Source: Sphagnum magellanicum (lineage: Eukaryota; Streptophyta; Sphagnopsida; Sphagnales; Sphagnaceae). Taken from it: a stretch of DNA of 64,000 bases. Positions 50,011-61,737 of the stretch are shown one piece after another. Numbering within the stretch: the stretch's first letter is position 1; every line of letters starts with the position of its first letter. The position numbers were made by a program, and so were the translations under genes. The stretch is taken from positions 8,990,001 through 9,054,000 of the forward strand of contig CM038914.1 of the NCBI GenBank assembly GCA_021904315.1. Reading direction: 5' to 3'. The notes beneath the pieces are model-generated. The model did not search any database. It saw only the letters and a list, made by a program, of their open reading frames with translations, and had not been told where the DNA came from.

Positions 50011-50589
50011 GCTTGCTGCAGGAAAGAAATGTTGGGCTAGACCCATGAAAAAATGGCTATTCAAGAATCAGCCCCAGGAGGTGGCAGGTTTTCTACCTCT
50101 AGTTCAACCACCGTTGGAAATGGCACCTCAGCTTGCAACGACCTGTGCGCTCTAGGCAAGGACTACCCAACCGTTGTTAGGAACGATTCTTGGGACAACG
50201 CACATACATCCGACCCATCTAACATGGGTGAAAGGCTGGACGAAGAGCCAAATACTTTGGTGCAACTCACACAACATACGGTTGGGAGCTCAAATGGCTA
50301 AGTTGGCCGCGCTACAACTAGTGCAACCGGTTGGTGCTAAATTTACAACAAGAAGCCCGATCAACCAAGAGGCTGAGGCCCCATCCCTTCTAAGTTTTCC
50401 CCACACAATGTTGAGCGTAAAAAAGGTGAAGGATAATATGCGATTGGCTTTCATTGAAAAGCTTTTTACCAACTGTGAAATCGGGACCAACATGCAGACA
50501 AAATATTTAAGCTTCAAGGGTATGTCGTACGAGAGCGAAAGCTATTTATGTGACATCAACTGTGTTTAGCTACAGAAAGTTCTGGTTTA

Positions 50590-50851
50590 ATTTCGGTGTG
50601 GCAACACACAGCTTGAGGTAGTGTTAGGTGCATGGAAGGGCGTGCCATACGCAAAGAGGTTTTGTCGAGGCTGCGACTTGGAAAAGGTAGAGGATGAAGA
50701 ACACTTACTTCTTGTCTGTCCAAATACACAAAAAGTTAGGGAATGTTTTTGTTCGGCCTTGCCCTTCACCCACACGAGCACTCTTGTTGGGCTCATGCAG
50801 ATTATGAACATGGTCGCCTTGGTTAAGTTTGTAGCATGCTACCAGTACTAG
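50590..50851 (+). pseudogene. LINE C-terminal zinc-knuckle relic
   Basis: The frame at 50621-50851 contains FCRGCDLEKVEDEEHLLLVCPN, a C-x2-C-x10-H-x4-C pattern found at the C-terminus of many plant LINE polyproteins. It ends before the AT-rich array resumes. The segment 50010-50590 between it and the RT is broken coding sequence of the same element. Confidence 0.65.
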
Positions 50852-50935
50852 AGGATAATTTGTCCTCCATGATCTACATTTTGTCTAATGGACTCTCTGG
50901 TCCCAAATGGACGTAAAATTGTAAACAATAAACAA

Positions 50936-51395
50936 TATAGTTATTTAGAGATTTCCTTTTATATTTTTGTGTTAAATTAAGTTTTGTGCGCTTTTAAAGA
51001 TATAATTGATTGTCAATTTTTCTATAAAGGTTCTAATTTTTTCATATTTATTTAGAGATTCTTTTTCTTTTTCCTTTTTTGGTTTAGGTTTTGTGCACTT
51101 TTAAAGATATTATTGATAATAATTTTTTTAATAAAAAAATTAATGTTTTATGTATATTTATTTAGAGATTCCTTTTCTACTTTCTTTTTTAAAAAAGGTT
51201 TTGTGTACTTTTAAACATATTATTGAAAGTGAAATTTTAAAAAAAGATTTCAATGTTTTGTGCATATTCATTTAGATATATATATATATATAATTTGTTT
51301 AGGTTTTTTGTTCTTTTAAAGATATTATTGAGAGTGAATTTTAAAAAAAGATTCTACTATTTTCTTGAATATGATATTATTGATCTAAGAATTTT
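50936..51395. repeat. right part of the AT-rich 105-bp tandem array
   Basis: About four further units (starts near 50936, 51045, 51150 and 51255) repeat TATTTAGAGATTYCTTTT, TTAGGTTTTGTGYRCTTTTA, AAGATATTATTGA and AAAGATTCTA. The last has a TA-dinucleotide expansion at 51277-51291. Together with 46784-47022 this was one continuous array before the LINE arrived. Confidence 0.75.
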
Positions 51396-53029
51396 TAGAT
51401 AAAAATTCTTTTTAAAAAAATGATCAAACTTCTGACAAGTTTTATATTATTGTAGTTAATTACCTTGGTAGCTTTGACACTTCTTTGTTGAATAATTAAT
51501 TGATTTTGAAATTTTCGTTTTGACAAATAAAATATTTTCAAAGATTCACAATTTTTTTTGTTATTAGGAATTTTTTTAAAAACAATTTCAACATTTATGA
51601 AAATAAGGATGAATGGTAAGTGATCAGGAAACAATTTTCTATTGGGTTTTAGTTCCTTAGCTAACCATTGTGGTTAGTTTAGTTGCTTGCTTCTTTTCTA
51701 CTTACCTATCTACCTACCTACCAACCAACAACCCACAAGCAAGTTGTTATTAGGTAGGTAGTGAAAAATAGTCTTTACCTATGTACAAACATATTTACTT
51801 AACCTACTAATTACCTATTTCCCTACCTATCTACCTATATATGAGACCTATTTCCCACAAAATTGATTAACCAAGGTGAAACCAAATAGTAACTCAGTTG
51901 GGGTTCATCCAAGACTTTTGGTAGTGCACTGGTCTAACCAATAATAGCCCTTTGTGAACACCAAATTAGGTAAGAAATGCAAAAGTTAGAGCCTCCCAAA
52001 GTGAGTGGGGTCTTTAAATTATCTATTTAATTTAATTTAAATATATAGAATTGGCTATAGAGCATTTTATTGGTATATATAATATTTATATAATATATAT
52101 TTATAATTTACCTTCATGTATTTGGCAACTATTAATTTTTTCCTACATTTGTTAGAATTTTTTTTATAATTAAAAAAACATTTGATGATTCTTTAATGTA
52201 GTTTTTAAAAATATATATATATAACCAAAATTGTCCCAAATAAGAGACTCAAAATACTCTTAATTTGTGTTGAACTTAGAATTGATGGGTTTCGTAAATT
52301 GAAGAACCATTAATTGAAAAATTATTAGTTTAACAAAGTGGAGCCTATCTTGGAATGGATAATGTGATTTAGTTTTTGAAAATATTCCTAGATCATTGGT
52401 GCAACAAAAACATTGTTTTTACACTAGTAGCATCATAATTAAGATGATTATAAAGTTAATGGTATTAATTTTAAATGATTAATAATATCTAATTTGACTA
52501 ACATAAAAAAATTAGGTATGCATGTTTTGATTAAGAAAGACTAGTTATTTAGTCAAATTGAATATTAGTCAAAACACATGGTGGATGCTACATTTATAAG
52601 TTGTTCAACTTAACAAATGTGATTAAAATCAATCATCCACATATATCACATTGTGATTATAGTGCTAATTTTTTATTACATGGGGATATTAAAATTGAAA
52701 AAATGATATATATAATTATTTCAAAATCTTAATTACTAAAAAAATATAGTACAATTCTCGTTTTCTTAATTATTCTTTGTCATGGTCCTATTATCAAGTA
52801 ATGTAGTTTGTTTGTTTTGTCATGTTGAAATCTTGCAAACCATGGCACTTCTTGTTGTGCTTGTGGTACAATTGGAAAACTTTCAATGAGTTGGGGTGCA
52901 CCTAATTCATTTTACATAAGGTGCATAAGTTATTGCATATTAAAATGATTTGTCATTTAAATTTCAATAAATCAGAACTAAAAATTTAGGTGACTTAAGT
53001 TGTGTTTTTGGTATTGTTAGAAAGCCTTC
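51396..53029. other. AT-rich intergenic, no gene
   Basis: Only a CTAC/CCTA microsatellite region at about 51700-51850 stands out, a motif that also occurs on the opposite strand near 14000. No coding exon was found. Confidence 0.5.
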
Positions 53030-54740
53030 AACAAGTAGGATTTCATGAATATGATTTCATAAACTTTTGATTTAAAATGCAAAGATATTGAATTTTCAAT
53101 AATTTTTTAAAATAATAATAATAACACATGAATACCCAAATTTCGATAAAAATGAAAATTGGATTTTAGACTTGAGTTAAGGAATTTAAGGTGCAATATT
53201 GTGTTTTGGAATTCTTTCAATGAATACACTTTAAGGAGGTGATTTCATAATTTTTGGACTAAGGTGTAGGAAATATTGAAATTTGAAAAATGTTTTTCAC
53301 TAAATACTCAATAATAAAAGAAAATTCCATTTTATTGTGAATAGTTTTCAAACTTAGGTTAAAGAAGTTTGGGTGTGCTTTTGGTGTCTATGGAAAGCCC
53401 TTTTAATGAATTTGTATGATTAAATGGAAATGATTTCATAATTTTAAAACCATGGCACTTCGTATTATTGAATTTTAAGAAAAAATTTCATTGAAAATTC
53501 AATAAAAATTTATGAAAACTCCATTTTAATGTGAATGCATTTTAAATTCAAGCCAAAATTAAATGTTGGGGTGAATTCTGGTTATTGTTGCAAAACAACC
53601 AATGAATAGGATTTAATGGAAACAATTGCAACCTTTTTTTTAGCCTAAGGTGTAAGAGATATTGAAATTTGAATCATCTTTTCTTAGAGCAAATTCCATA
53701 ACAAGTACAAATTTGACTTTTAGTGAAAATGAAAATTGAATTTTAAAATTAAGCTAAAAATGTTGGCATGTGTTATTGGTGTTATTAGAAAGTGCCTAGT
53801 AATGAATAAGATTTGATTTTGTAGTTTTTTGACTTAAGGTGTAAAGTGAACCCATCCTTGGGTGCTACCATTAGGAACCACCTCAAAGAATGGTTAAAGA
53901 ACAAAAAACAACCAAATTATTTTTCTAGGCCTTTTTTGTTAAATGTTTTCACAATTATTAAGTATTAATATTTCATGTTTATCAATTGCATGTTTTAATA
54001 TATGGCTTAAAGTTTATTTGGAAATTTAAAATTTTGAGAATTTTTTAAAATGATATTCCTAATTAAAATGGCCCCTTAAAAAATCAACAGCCTCTTGGAA
54101 ATTCATAACTAAATCATATTTAATCAATTAATTTCAAAATAAAAACTTAAAAATAAAATGACTTCCAAATTACCTTAGAAAAAAAATTCATAAATCATGT
54201 TCCAAATTTGTGTTCCTAACAAAAAAGTTCAAGGAAAAAAACAAGTGCTACATTCCTCAAACTTTTTTTAAATGTAATGATTAGGAACATAAAAAATACA
54301 CAACATTCTTGATATTATTGAAATTTCAAAATCTATTGAACCTAATAAATGTATTCCAAAAAAAAAATTATAAAAATCTTCATTTAAGTGTTTCCTATGA
54401 TTTTTCAAAGTTTGATGGGTCCAGGAAAGTTAAGGTGTGACGTTCCTAATGGTACCACCCAAGGACGGGATTGCCCTATAGGAGATATTGAATTTTGAGT
54501 AATTTCATTGTTAGAATTTCAGTAACACATGAAAACTCCATTTTTTGTGAAAACGAAATTTTAGTTTTAGACTTAAGCTAAAAAGTTGGGACATGCTCAA
54601 TGAGTAGGACTTAATGGAGGTGATTTTGTAAATTTTTGACATAAGGTGTAAGAAATATTGACTTTCAACCATTTTTTGTTAGAAATTCAATAATAATCCA
54701 AAATATTAAATAAAATCTCATTTGAGACTTAGGCAAAAAA
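53030..54740. repeat. degenerate tandem array, about 190-bp unit, interrupted by a TIR element
   Basis: The phrase TTTGACTTAAGGTGTAAGAGATATTGAATTT, with variants, recurs near 53070, 53260, 53640, 53830 (cut) and 54630, accompanied by TTCAATAAAACATGAAAA, AAGCTAAAAAGTTGG and AATGARTAGGATTTAATGGA. The array is old and diverged. One unit is split exactly between GGTGTA (53838-53843) and GGAGATATTG (54481 on) by the TIR element. Confidence 0.65.
53844..54478. mobile_element. 635-bp non-autonomous TIR transposon with TA target duplication
   Basis: The left end contains CCCATCCTTGGGTGCTACC then ATTAGGAAC. The right end contains GTTCCTAAT then GGTACCACCCAAGGACGGG. These are inverted copies of about 35 bp with few mismatches. 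TA flanks both ends (53842-53843 and 54479-54480). The interior is AT-rich and non-coding. Removing it restores one unit of the surrounding repeat, which supports the boundaries. A TA duplication suggests the Tc1/mariner superfamily, though the superfamily is not proved. Confidence 0.75.
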
Positions 54741-57580
54741 AAGTGTACCATTCAATATTACAACATGTGTTCAACCCAAAAGGCCACACTAATTTAAAGT
54801 AATTAAAAATGAGGACAAAAATTGATCCTTTGCCTTTAGAGTTTGAAAAGGTTATGAAAGATCCATTTGGTCCACTTGTAGCCAAATTTTAGATGTCTGC
54901 AAATGTTAAACTTTGAATACCTTTATTTTTACCTTACTTTTACACACCTTTTATCAAGTTACCTTACAATTTTGAAAGTTAGTGTGGCAAGATGTGTGAA
55001 TTTAAGTTTTGGAAATCCAAGTGTTTTTTTGAAGCAAAATATTTATGAAGAGAAAGTCTTGAACTTTTCTTCCATATTTGATGGATGAAATTTTGAGTGA
55101 AATAACATGACTTGGAAATTTGGCAAGAAATGGAACCCATGGGTGTAATCACACTAACACATACCACAACAAGTGTAACTAATGTTTGGTTTTATGTACA
55201 TCTAACATTTTTAAAAAAAAAATAAAGAACTCCAAATGGAATTGCTTTTACATAATGTTATTTTCAATGTATTGGTATATATATTCTAAAAGTTTGAAAT
55301 TATTCTAATGAATCTTAAATACCCAAAAGCACTTTGAAAACACTATACCCAATATTTTTAAACAATAAAAAGGACTTGTAAATGAACTTGAATTTCTTTG
55401 AAAATGACATATTTTTCACAAAATTCATATAAAATTTGCATTATACAATAGTGCAATGAAAATTTTCAAGATTTTTCTAAAAAAATTATTCAAAACATTT
55501 TAAGAATATTCCAAAATAAGTAGCACATAAGTAATTAGCCAAGGGGGTAAGTGGCTCATGTTATCCCATTTGCACCCCCATTAGTTCCATTAGTGCAATA
55601 TGGAAATCACTCATAAATCCATGATTGCACTTTCAGGAATTCTTGGAATTGCACAATTTAAAGTTTGAAATTAGCATTTGGTTTTCAACAATACAACCAA
55701 ACTTGAAACACATGGTTCATTTTTTTGTTAAGGAGGTAATGGGTTCAAACTTGTTTTTGTGTGGGGCACCAAAATGTGTTTGGATACACATTCCCCATGT
55801 GTTGATTGGCACTAAAACCCAATTTCAAAGAACATGAATAGGGTGTGGGAGGAGATTAGTCCATGGTTTAGATAGTTAGGTTTGCACACCTTATTGATAG
55901 AATATTAAACCTTTATAAATGCATTGACAATATCATCTCATATTCTTACATCTTGCCCCACCCATTTAATAGTGAAATAGTTGAAAACTACATATTGGAT
56001 TGTTTGTGGTTTTATTTGGTTGGATTGTTTGAAGGTCCAAGTACCTTAAGGTATGTTGAGAGGTAAGAATCTAGAAAGGCAATAATAAATTACAAAACAA
56101 AACCCCAATTGAAAAGCCATATAAGAGATTTTGCATGGTTGGTTCCCTTTTAGGTTTTGAACCTTAATTTTATAACCTATACTTCCATACATTTGCACTT
56201 GCTTATATGTTCATAATGCAAATTGTATATGAATTTTGTATGGGTATAAGAGGCCCAATGTGTTTAATAAATTGTAGATGAAGTGTGCTATGTGAATAAC
56301 ACAAAAAGAAGTGGGCACTTCAATTTTGGCATAAAAAAATGGGAGTATAATAAATTTTGCAAGTTAAAAGGCTATTCAAAGGGTAATAGAAAAAGAAGAA
56401 GCTATAGTCTAACAAGCTACAAACACCTAACCAAATGTAAGCCATTCATTGACCAAGTTCATTTGTTAATATAAAGTCTCATTCATATTTTCACTATTGT
56501 TTGTTTCTTTGAATAATTTTCACAATTTTTTTGTTTTTTACTTTTATCCCTTCTTGTTTTGTTTCTTTGTTTTCCTTTTGGATTTTTTTTTCAACCAACA
56601 TTATGGTCAAATCTTTGTTCAATGGAAGTTGTTTGTCATTATTTTATAAATGTTGGAAATTTGAAAAGCTAATGGGGGAACGATGGTGATCATTTGATGA
56701 GCACTTTTGTTTTACAAAAGCAATCCATGGATTTGTAAAATGAAGGTGGTCATCAAGTTTTATTTTTTCTAGAGGTAGTCCATGGACGGCCTTGGTCTTA
56801 TATTTGTTTTGCAAAATTGGCAATCACTTTTGTTGGAAAAACAACAAATGATTTGATCTTGCAAGGAGCTACCTTGGGTTTCTTTTTTGTTCTACAATTG
56901 CAACAAGTGTTTAGCCTTGGATTGCACGTTAGCCTTGGGTACTTGTTTTACATATGCATTAAACCTTAAAGCCTTGGTAATTTTTTTTAATTTGTAGAAA
57001 TGGTAAGTTCCAATATATGGATTTGCTATTTGTAGAGTTGTCATGAAATGAAAATTGTAATTTTAGCTTGAAATGAAAACTTAGATATATGTTAAATTAT
57101 TGTTTATTGTTACAATTAAAGGTCAATATCCCATATGATAGGAATTTGGGATTTTCAATAACTATTTATTTTGCAATTGTTTTGTCTAATTTTAAGCAAA
57201 TGAGTGTCATGCTCATGCATTTCAATGAAGAAAAGTCTTGAATGATTGGCAATTTTGTTATGTTTGGGGGTGCATGACTATGCATCATAATCAAATGTTA
57301 CATGCCAAAAGATTTTTTAATCTATTGGAATTACATCATATTTAGTAAAAGACATTCATTTGTCATGTTTAGAGGTATCACATTATCCTCCATTCCACAT
57401 TATAAATGAGGTAGTTGGGTACATTGTAATCCAAACTTAGAAACAATCTTGCTCATATTTGTAAACATGTGGTATGTAATAGTCAACCTACACATAGGTC
57501 TAAATTGCATCATCATACTTGTCAACTTTCAAACTTATGCAAATATAAACATTTTAGGTTGCACTATGTACATGTGTGGA
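54741..57580. other. AT-rich intergenic, no gene
   Basis: Nothing beyond short chance frames. A 63-codon frame at about 56283-56474 is Lys/Asn-rich and unrecognised. Confidence 0.5.
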
Positions 57581-58503
57581 AAGGCCACTTTAGACAACGA
57601 TTCAAAGAACAAGGTCTAATGAAATTGAACATTCTTATTGGTTAAGAGTTTTAAATTGGTCACAAGGCCTTTAGACAAGGGTCTAGGACCAAGACAAATG
57701 AAATTGTGATTTAACTTACATGGCATCATTTTGGAAAGAAAACCAATTGGTGTAGACCAAAAGAAAGAGCTTAAAGGAAAGCTCATGGTTTGGAGAACCA
57801 AAGTGTAAATTAAGGTCCAAGGTTGTTCATGTTTTTTTTTTTTTTTTTTCACAGTTTTTTTTACCCTTGTTGTTCAAATTTTATGAAAATGGAAAACATG
57901 CTATGGATTGAGGACATTGTTAAGAACACACCAACTCCCCCATTTTTGACCAATTTTAGAATTGACATGATTGATTATGTGGATCCTCACAAGGCAGTAT
58001 TAGAAGGAGTGCATTTTCGGCTTTCCAAGTGCATGAGATGGAGTTGAACTGAAATCTAATAGGGTAGAAAGTGAACGGTTGAAGCACCAATTTTCACAAG
58101 TGGAAAGAGATTTGGATTTATAAGAGATCACTAAACTGGTTTTTATTTCAAACAAGAAAGCACCAAGGAAAAAGGTGATTGTGGTGAAAGATGAAGATGA
58201 AGAAGTTGGAAAGAAGATCCATTGTGTGTAGTAAAAGAGAAAAAAACAAACAAAAAAAAAGAAAACCATGAAAAAAAGGAAGAAAAAAAGAGAAAAAACC
58301 AAAGGTTAACCTATTCCTCACACATGTTAATCACACATTTTTGATATTGGACCTTCAAATTGAACCCCAAGCCTTTAGACACATTCATTATACCATAAGA
58401 AAGAATGTTTTTTTATTGTGAAAAAAGGTCCAATTCAAGGTTCAATTTGCTTCAAATTGGTCTCTAGGCTTTTGGTCCTTGGACCCTTGTTTAAGGTGGC
58501 CTT
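57581..58503. mobile_element. possible TIR element with a degraded internal frame
   Basis: AAGGCCACTTTAGACAA at 57581 is nearly the inverse of TTGTTTAAGGTGGCCTT ending at 58503. Inside, GTCTAGGACCAAG on the left and GGTCCTTGGACCC on the right add imperfect subterminal symmetry. No clear target duplication is seen. The limits are therefore tentative. Confidence 0.4.
57883..58231 (+). pseudogene. unidentified degraded open frame inside the TIR-like element
   Basis: The frame starts ATGAAAATGGAAAACATG. The first part encodes a peptide containing WIEDIVKNTPTPPFLTNF. After a one-base shift near 58040 it continues as a Lys/Glu-rich, coiled-coil-like stretch (VESERLKHQFSQVERDLDL), one stop, then a basic-acidic tail ending KKIHCV and TAG. 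About 115 residues in all. I do not recognise a family. Confidence 0.35.
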
Positions 58504-60278
58504 AAATCTACATTTCTAGAAGTTGAAACGTTGGGCATTTACTTTCAATTATTCTTGTACTTTGTGAATATGGACATATATTTTCATTTTGAGTAATAAA
58601 AACATGCAATAAATAGATATGTTGTAATCAAATTAGTCATATCAAACAAGCCATGTGACACTTTTATATTAGCACACACATGTTAGTCAAATTAGTCACA
58701 ACAAACATGCATACCATATTAGCTAGAAACTTAGTCATTTCAATCAAAATAAGCGTTAGACACTTTTTGTCAAAATAGATACATTACTAGACACTTAGTC
58801 AAAACAAATTTAGTCACATTTGTATAAAAATTGATTAGTATGTTTTGACTACAACCATTTTTGTCTCTTCTCTTATATGATTGAAGTTAATAAAAAAAAC
58901 CAATGTACAAATACACATTTATAGTAATGAAAGGGTCTTCCATTTACAAAAATTTTAAATGTAAACTTAATGATTCTTTGAAAAACCAAGAATAGGCAAA
59001 CATTAATTGCATTAATATGAAAAATTGTGTCCATGGAAACTTCATTACCTTGCAACTAAGTGTTTAAGGCAATTAATGTGCAATTACACTACAATTATTC
59101 AATGGAAATATGGGGAATTAAAATTCACGGATTCCTACTATAGTTGCATGTTAGTTACAAGATGGACCCCTACACAAATGTAATACACACCATATATACA
59201 CTTGTGGTCAACCAATTACATTTTGAGTTTGTGGGCAAGTTACATGAGAGTTGTAAGTGGCAACTACTGTACAATTAGCAAAAATGCAACATTGATGGAT
59301 ATAGTCACGCCAAGTGTATGCATTATCATTATCCATTAAATCTGGAACTTTCAATTCCTTTGTAACTAGTTGTCAACTACCATGCAATTACATGTCCATT
59401 GCAACTAATGTACAATTACATTTCAACTTCTTAGGCAAATTTCAAATTTTTGCAAGATATGTGAAGCCCTATGACACATGGTTATAGGTTTTTATAGATC
59501 TTATGACTTCCATTTACAATTATTATGCATTTATGCCTGGTGTTTAAAAATATAAATAAAGAATAAGAAAATGGTTATTCTTTTAAATTTTAAGTTTGTT
59601 GGTTTCTTATGAAACAACTAAAAGACATATTATATAACAATCTTTTGCATTTTGGCTTTTAGTTTAAAAAAGAAACAATCAAGGTCGAAAAAAATTCATT
59701 TTCATTTATATAACATGAAATGAAGGTAATTATCTTTTTGTTGTTCATTTTTTTGTTTGAATAATTTTTTTAATTGATTAAAACTATCGAAGTCTTGTTC
59801 TTGATGATTGTGTGAAATTATAAAAGTTTTTAATTTTTGGGTGTAATGAATAGAAATATTCAAATTCAACACCCATCTGATATATTAATTCAATAAGTCT
59901 ATCAATCAGTTAGTCAGTCAGTGACACGGCTATACCCAACTGACAGCTGATGGACCTGGCACAAGTGTGAACAAGACCTAGATGATAGAGTCCAACTGTG
60001 GGCTGTCTGGGTGCTCTCCTTGCAGTGCAAACGTTTTCTTCTTATTCTCCTCTCCCGTTTACGTTTCTTCTCCCTTTCTCGCTCGCGCACTCTCTCGCTC
60101 TCTCTCCTCCCACGGTCGTAATAGCCTACAAAACTCAACGGATCCGACAAGTTCCTTCAGAGTTTTTGTAGTTTTTGTTTTCTGTTGCGGGTTCCAAGAG
60201 CAGGAGTTTGTTTGTTGCACATTTGTCAGGGACGACATCGGCGTTTTCCTCGACACCAGTCCCCCTCAAGCACAAGAC
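58504..60278. other. AT-rich intergenic, then a GC-richer block from about 59920
   Basis: Positions 58600-59470 contain many short phrases such as TTAGTCA and CAATTACA. From about 59920 composition changes abruptly: TGACACGGC.., then a CTCTCTCGC microsatellite at about 60070-60110. This step marks the left side of the block that carries the gene fragments and may be the edge of a mobile element. Confidence 0.4.
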
Positions 60279-60549
60279 CTTTATAAGTCCGATACTCATC
60301 ATTAGGTTCACCATCACTTTCAAAGAATATTGATGAGAGGGTACGATCTGGGATATCCATGTTGTTGGAATAAGAACCAACATTCAGATTGAAGAAAATA
60401 CTTGAGTGAGAAATATCCAGGTGTTGCTTTGAAGATTTTGCCTTGCTCATTATTTCATGACCTGATGCACTTTTCTAGACTCCTCCTCTGCCTCCTGCTG
60501 CATCTTTTCTATCCAACATATCAACTGCAACATCACCCACATCTCTCAC
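60279..60549 (-). pseudogene. unidentified exon-like frame next to the PLC fragment
   Basis: On the minus strand one frame from 60549 to about 60279 has a single stop (TAG, after RGGV). It encodes a hydrophilic peptide including MSKAKSSKQHLDISHSSIFF and ESDGEPNDEYRTYK. It does not match the PLC exon that should follow the X-domain exons. It may be a fragment of another gene brought together with the PLC exons, or decayed sequence. Confidence 0.25.
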
Positions 60550-60694
60550 CCTATAACTCTCCTCTTATCTAGCAAATTCGTTAAAAGGACACCTATCTAT
60601 GGTCATAAAATCAATCAAGCTGCTTCATTGAGAAAAAAAACAAATAGGGGATGCCAAAAGAGAAAGACAAAGAGAGAAAGAATTTGTAACATAC

Positions 60695-61568
60695 CTCTGT
60701 AACTTTCTTCTCCAATTTACTTGTGAGATGATCCTCCAAAGTGATAATGACAGGGTCCTGAGAAGCCACAAATGCATTCTCTTTGATGGCAGATATACAT
60801 TTGTCGAATTCCACCGGAGCTGTCAAAGTGCTACAGTTCCCAAATTTTCTTATGAAGATTATGACATAAGATCATTGCAGCTGCTTTATTTTGGAAACAG
60901 CTGACGAGGTCATTAAGGTCTGGAGTAGCAGATCTTTCGCCTCATTTTCTTGACAACATTATATGACATAATCTTCTGGTGATGATCATACACTTGCAAT
61001 TATAGTTACCAAAATGCATGTATGAAATATGACTCTGCCACCCCTGACATTAATGTTGTGGAATGGTTTCACCTTGCCCCATTATGTTGGGTTATCTAAT
61101 GGGCCCACCTAGGATGCTACCCAACACAGTGGGCAGGGCTTGACAATTCCATAGTACAAGATGGTGTCAGGATAGAAGGAAAGAATCAGAAAATCTAAGG
61201 TTTCAACAAAATTGAGCTCATTCAACATCATGAACTTCTGTGTCTTTCAGTGGTTTGCCAAGCAGTTCCTAAACTGAAAACCCAACACTTCCATGAGATT
61301 GATCATTCTTTGAATCGGGAGAGGTAGTAATAGAATCTCAAAAATTTTCTACATTTAACAAGGCAACATACTTCCCATGAAGAACTTGGATGTCATCTTT
61401 GGTAGAATTTGGCCACAAATCAAGCTCAATAGCATGCACTCCTTGCTTTAATGCTGCTTTAATAAGCTCCACACTACACTTGCTGTTGAGTTGATTTCCA
61501 GTGAGGTACGAGTTATGTCCTGTGTATATGAAGTAGTGTGCCAACGGCTTTGTCATATCTTGATGAAC
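60695..61568 (-). pseudogene. PLC: phosphoinositide-specific phospholipase C fragment (X domain, two exons)
   Basis: PI-PLC hydrolyses PIP2 to IP3 and diacylglycerol. Exon A (61568-61372) starts [20 protein letters not shown] and includes ELDLWPNS and VLHG. Exon B (60830-60695) starts TLTAPVEFDKC and includes ITLEDHLTSKL. A 541-bp GT-AG intron (GTATGT at 61371) separates them, and they join in frame. The X-domain catalytic His, Asn, Glu and Asp positions (GHNSYL, ELD, HG, LEDH) are present and there is no stop. The EF-hand part, the rest of X, the linker, Y and C2 are all missing: no matching exon lies to the left, and a Helitron relic abuts the right. It is therefore a fragment, though a full gene with a very long intron cannot be excluded. 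Confidence 0.8.
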
Positions 61569-61737
61569 CTGCAAACAACAAACAAACAAATTGGTCAATC
61601 TTCAAGCTATGAAAAACAACAGCAACATTTCACCCATTTCATAATCCAAGTCAAATCTGATCTTGCAGAGAAGAAGTAGCAGCAGCTTCACTTATATTAT
61701 TGTCTTGCACAAGAAATTTTAGAACTATCTCGACCGC

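Larger units (their letters stand above)
47023..50935 (+). mobile_element. decayed non-LTR retrotransposon (LINE)
   Basis: The element carries endonuclease then reverse transcriptase then a C-terminal zinc-knuckle region, the standard LINE order, in several frames with many stops. It is clearly more GC-rich than the AT-rich array around it. The left boundary, at about 47022, is where the array unit stops after AATGTT. The right boundary, at about 50935, is where it resumes with TTATTTAGAG. No poly(A) tail or target duplication is clear. A 60-bp direct repeat (GGCAAGCSCACCTTYTGGCATGCAG) lies near the 5' end at about 47044-47110. Confidence 0.85.
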
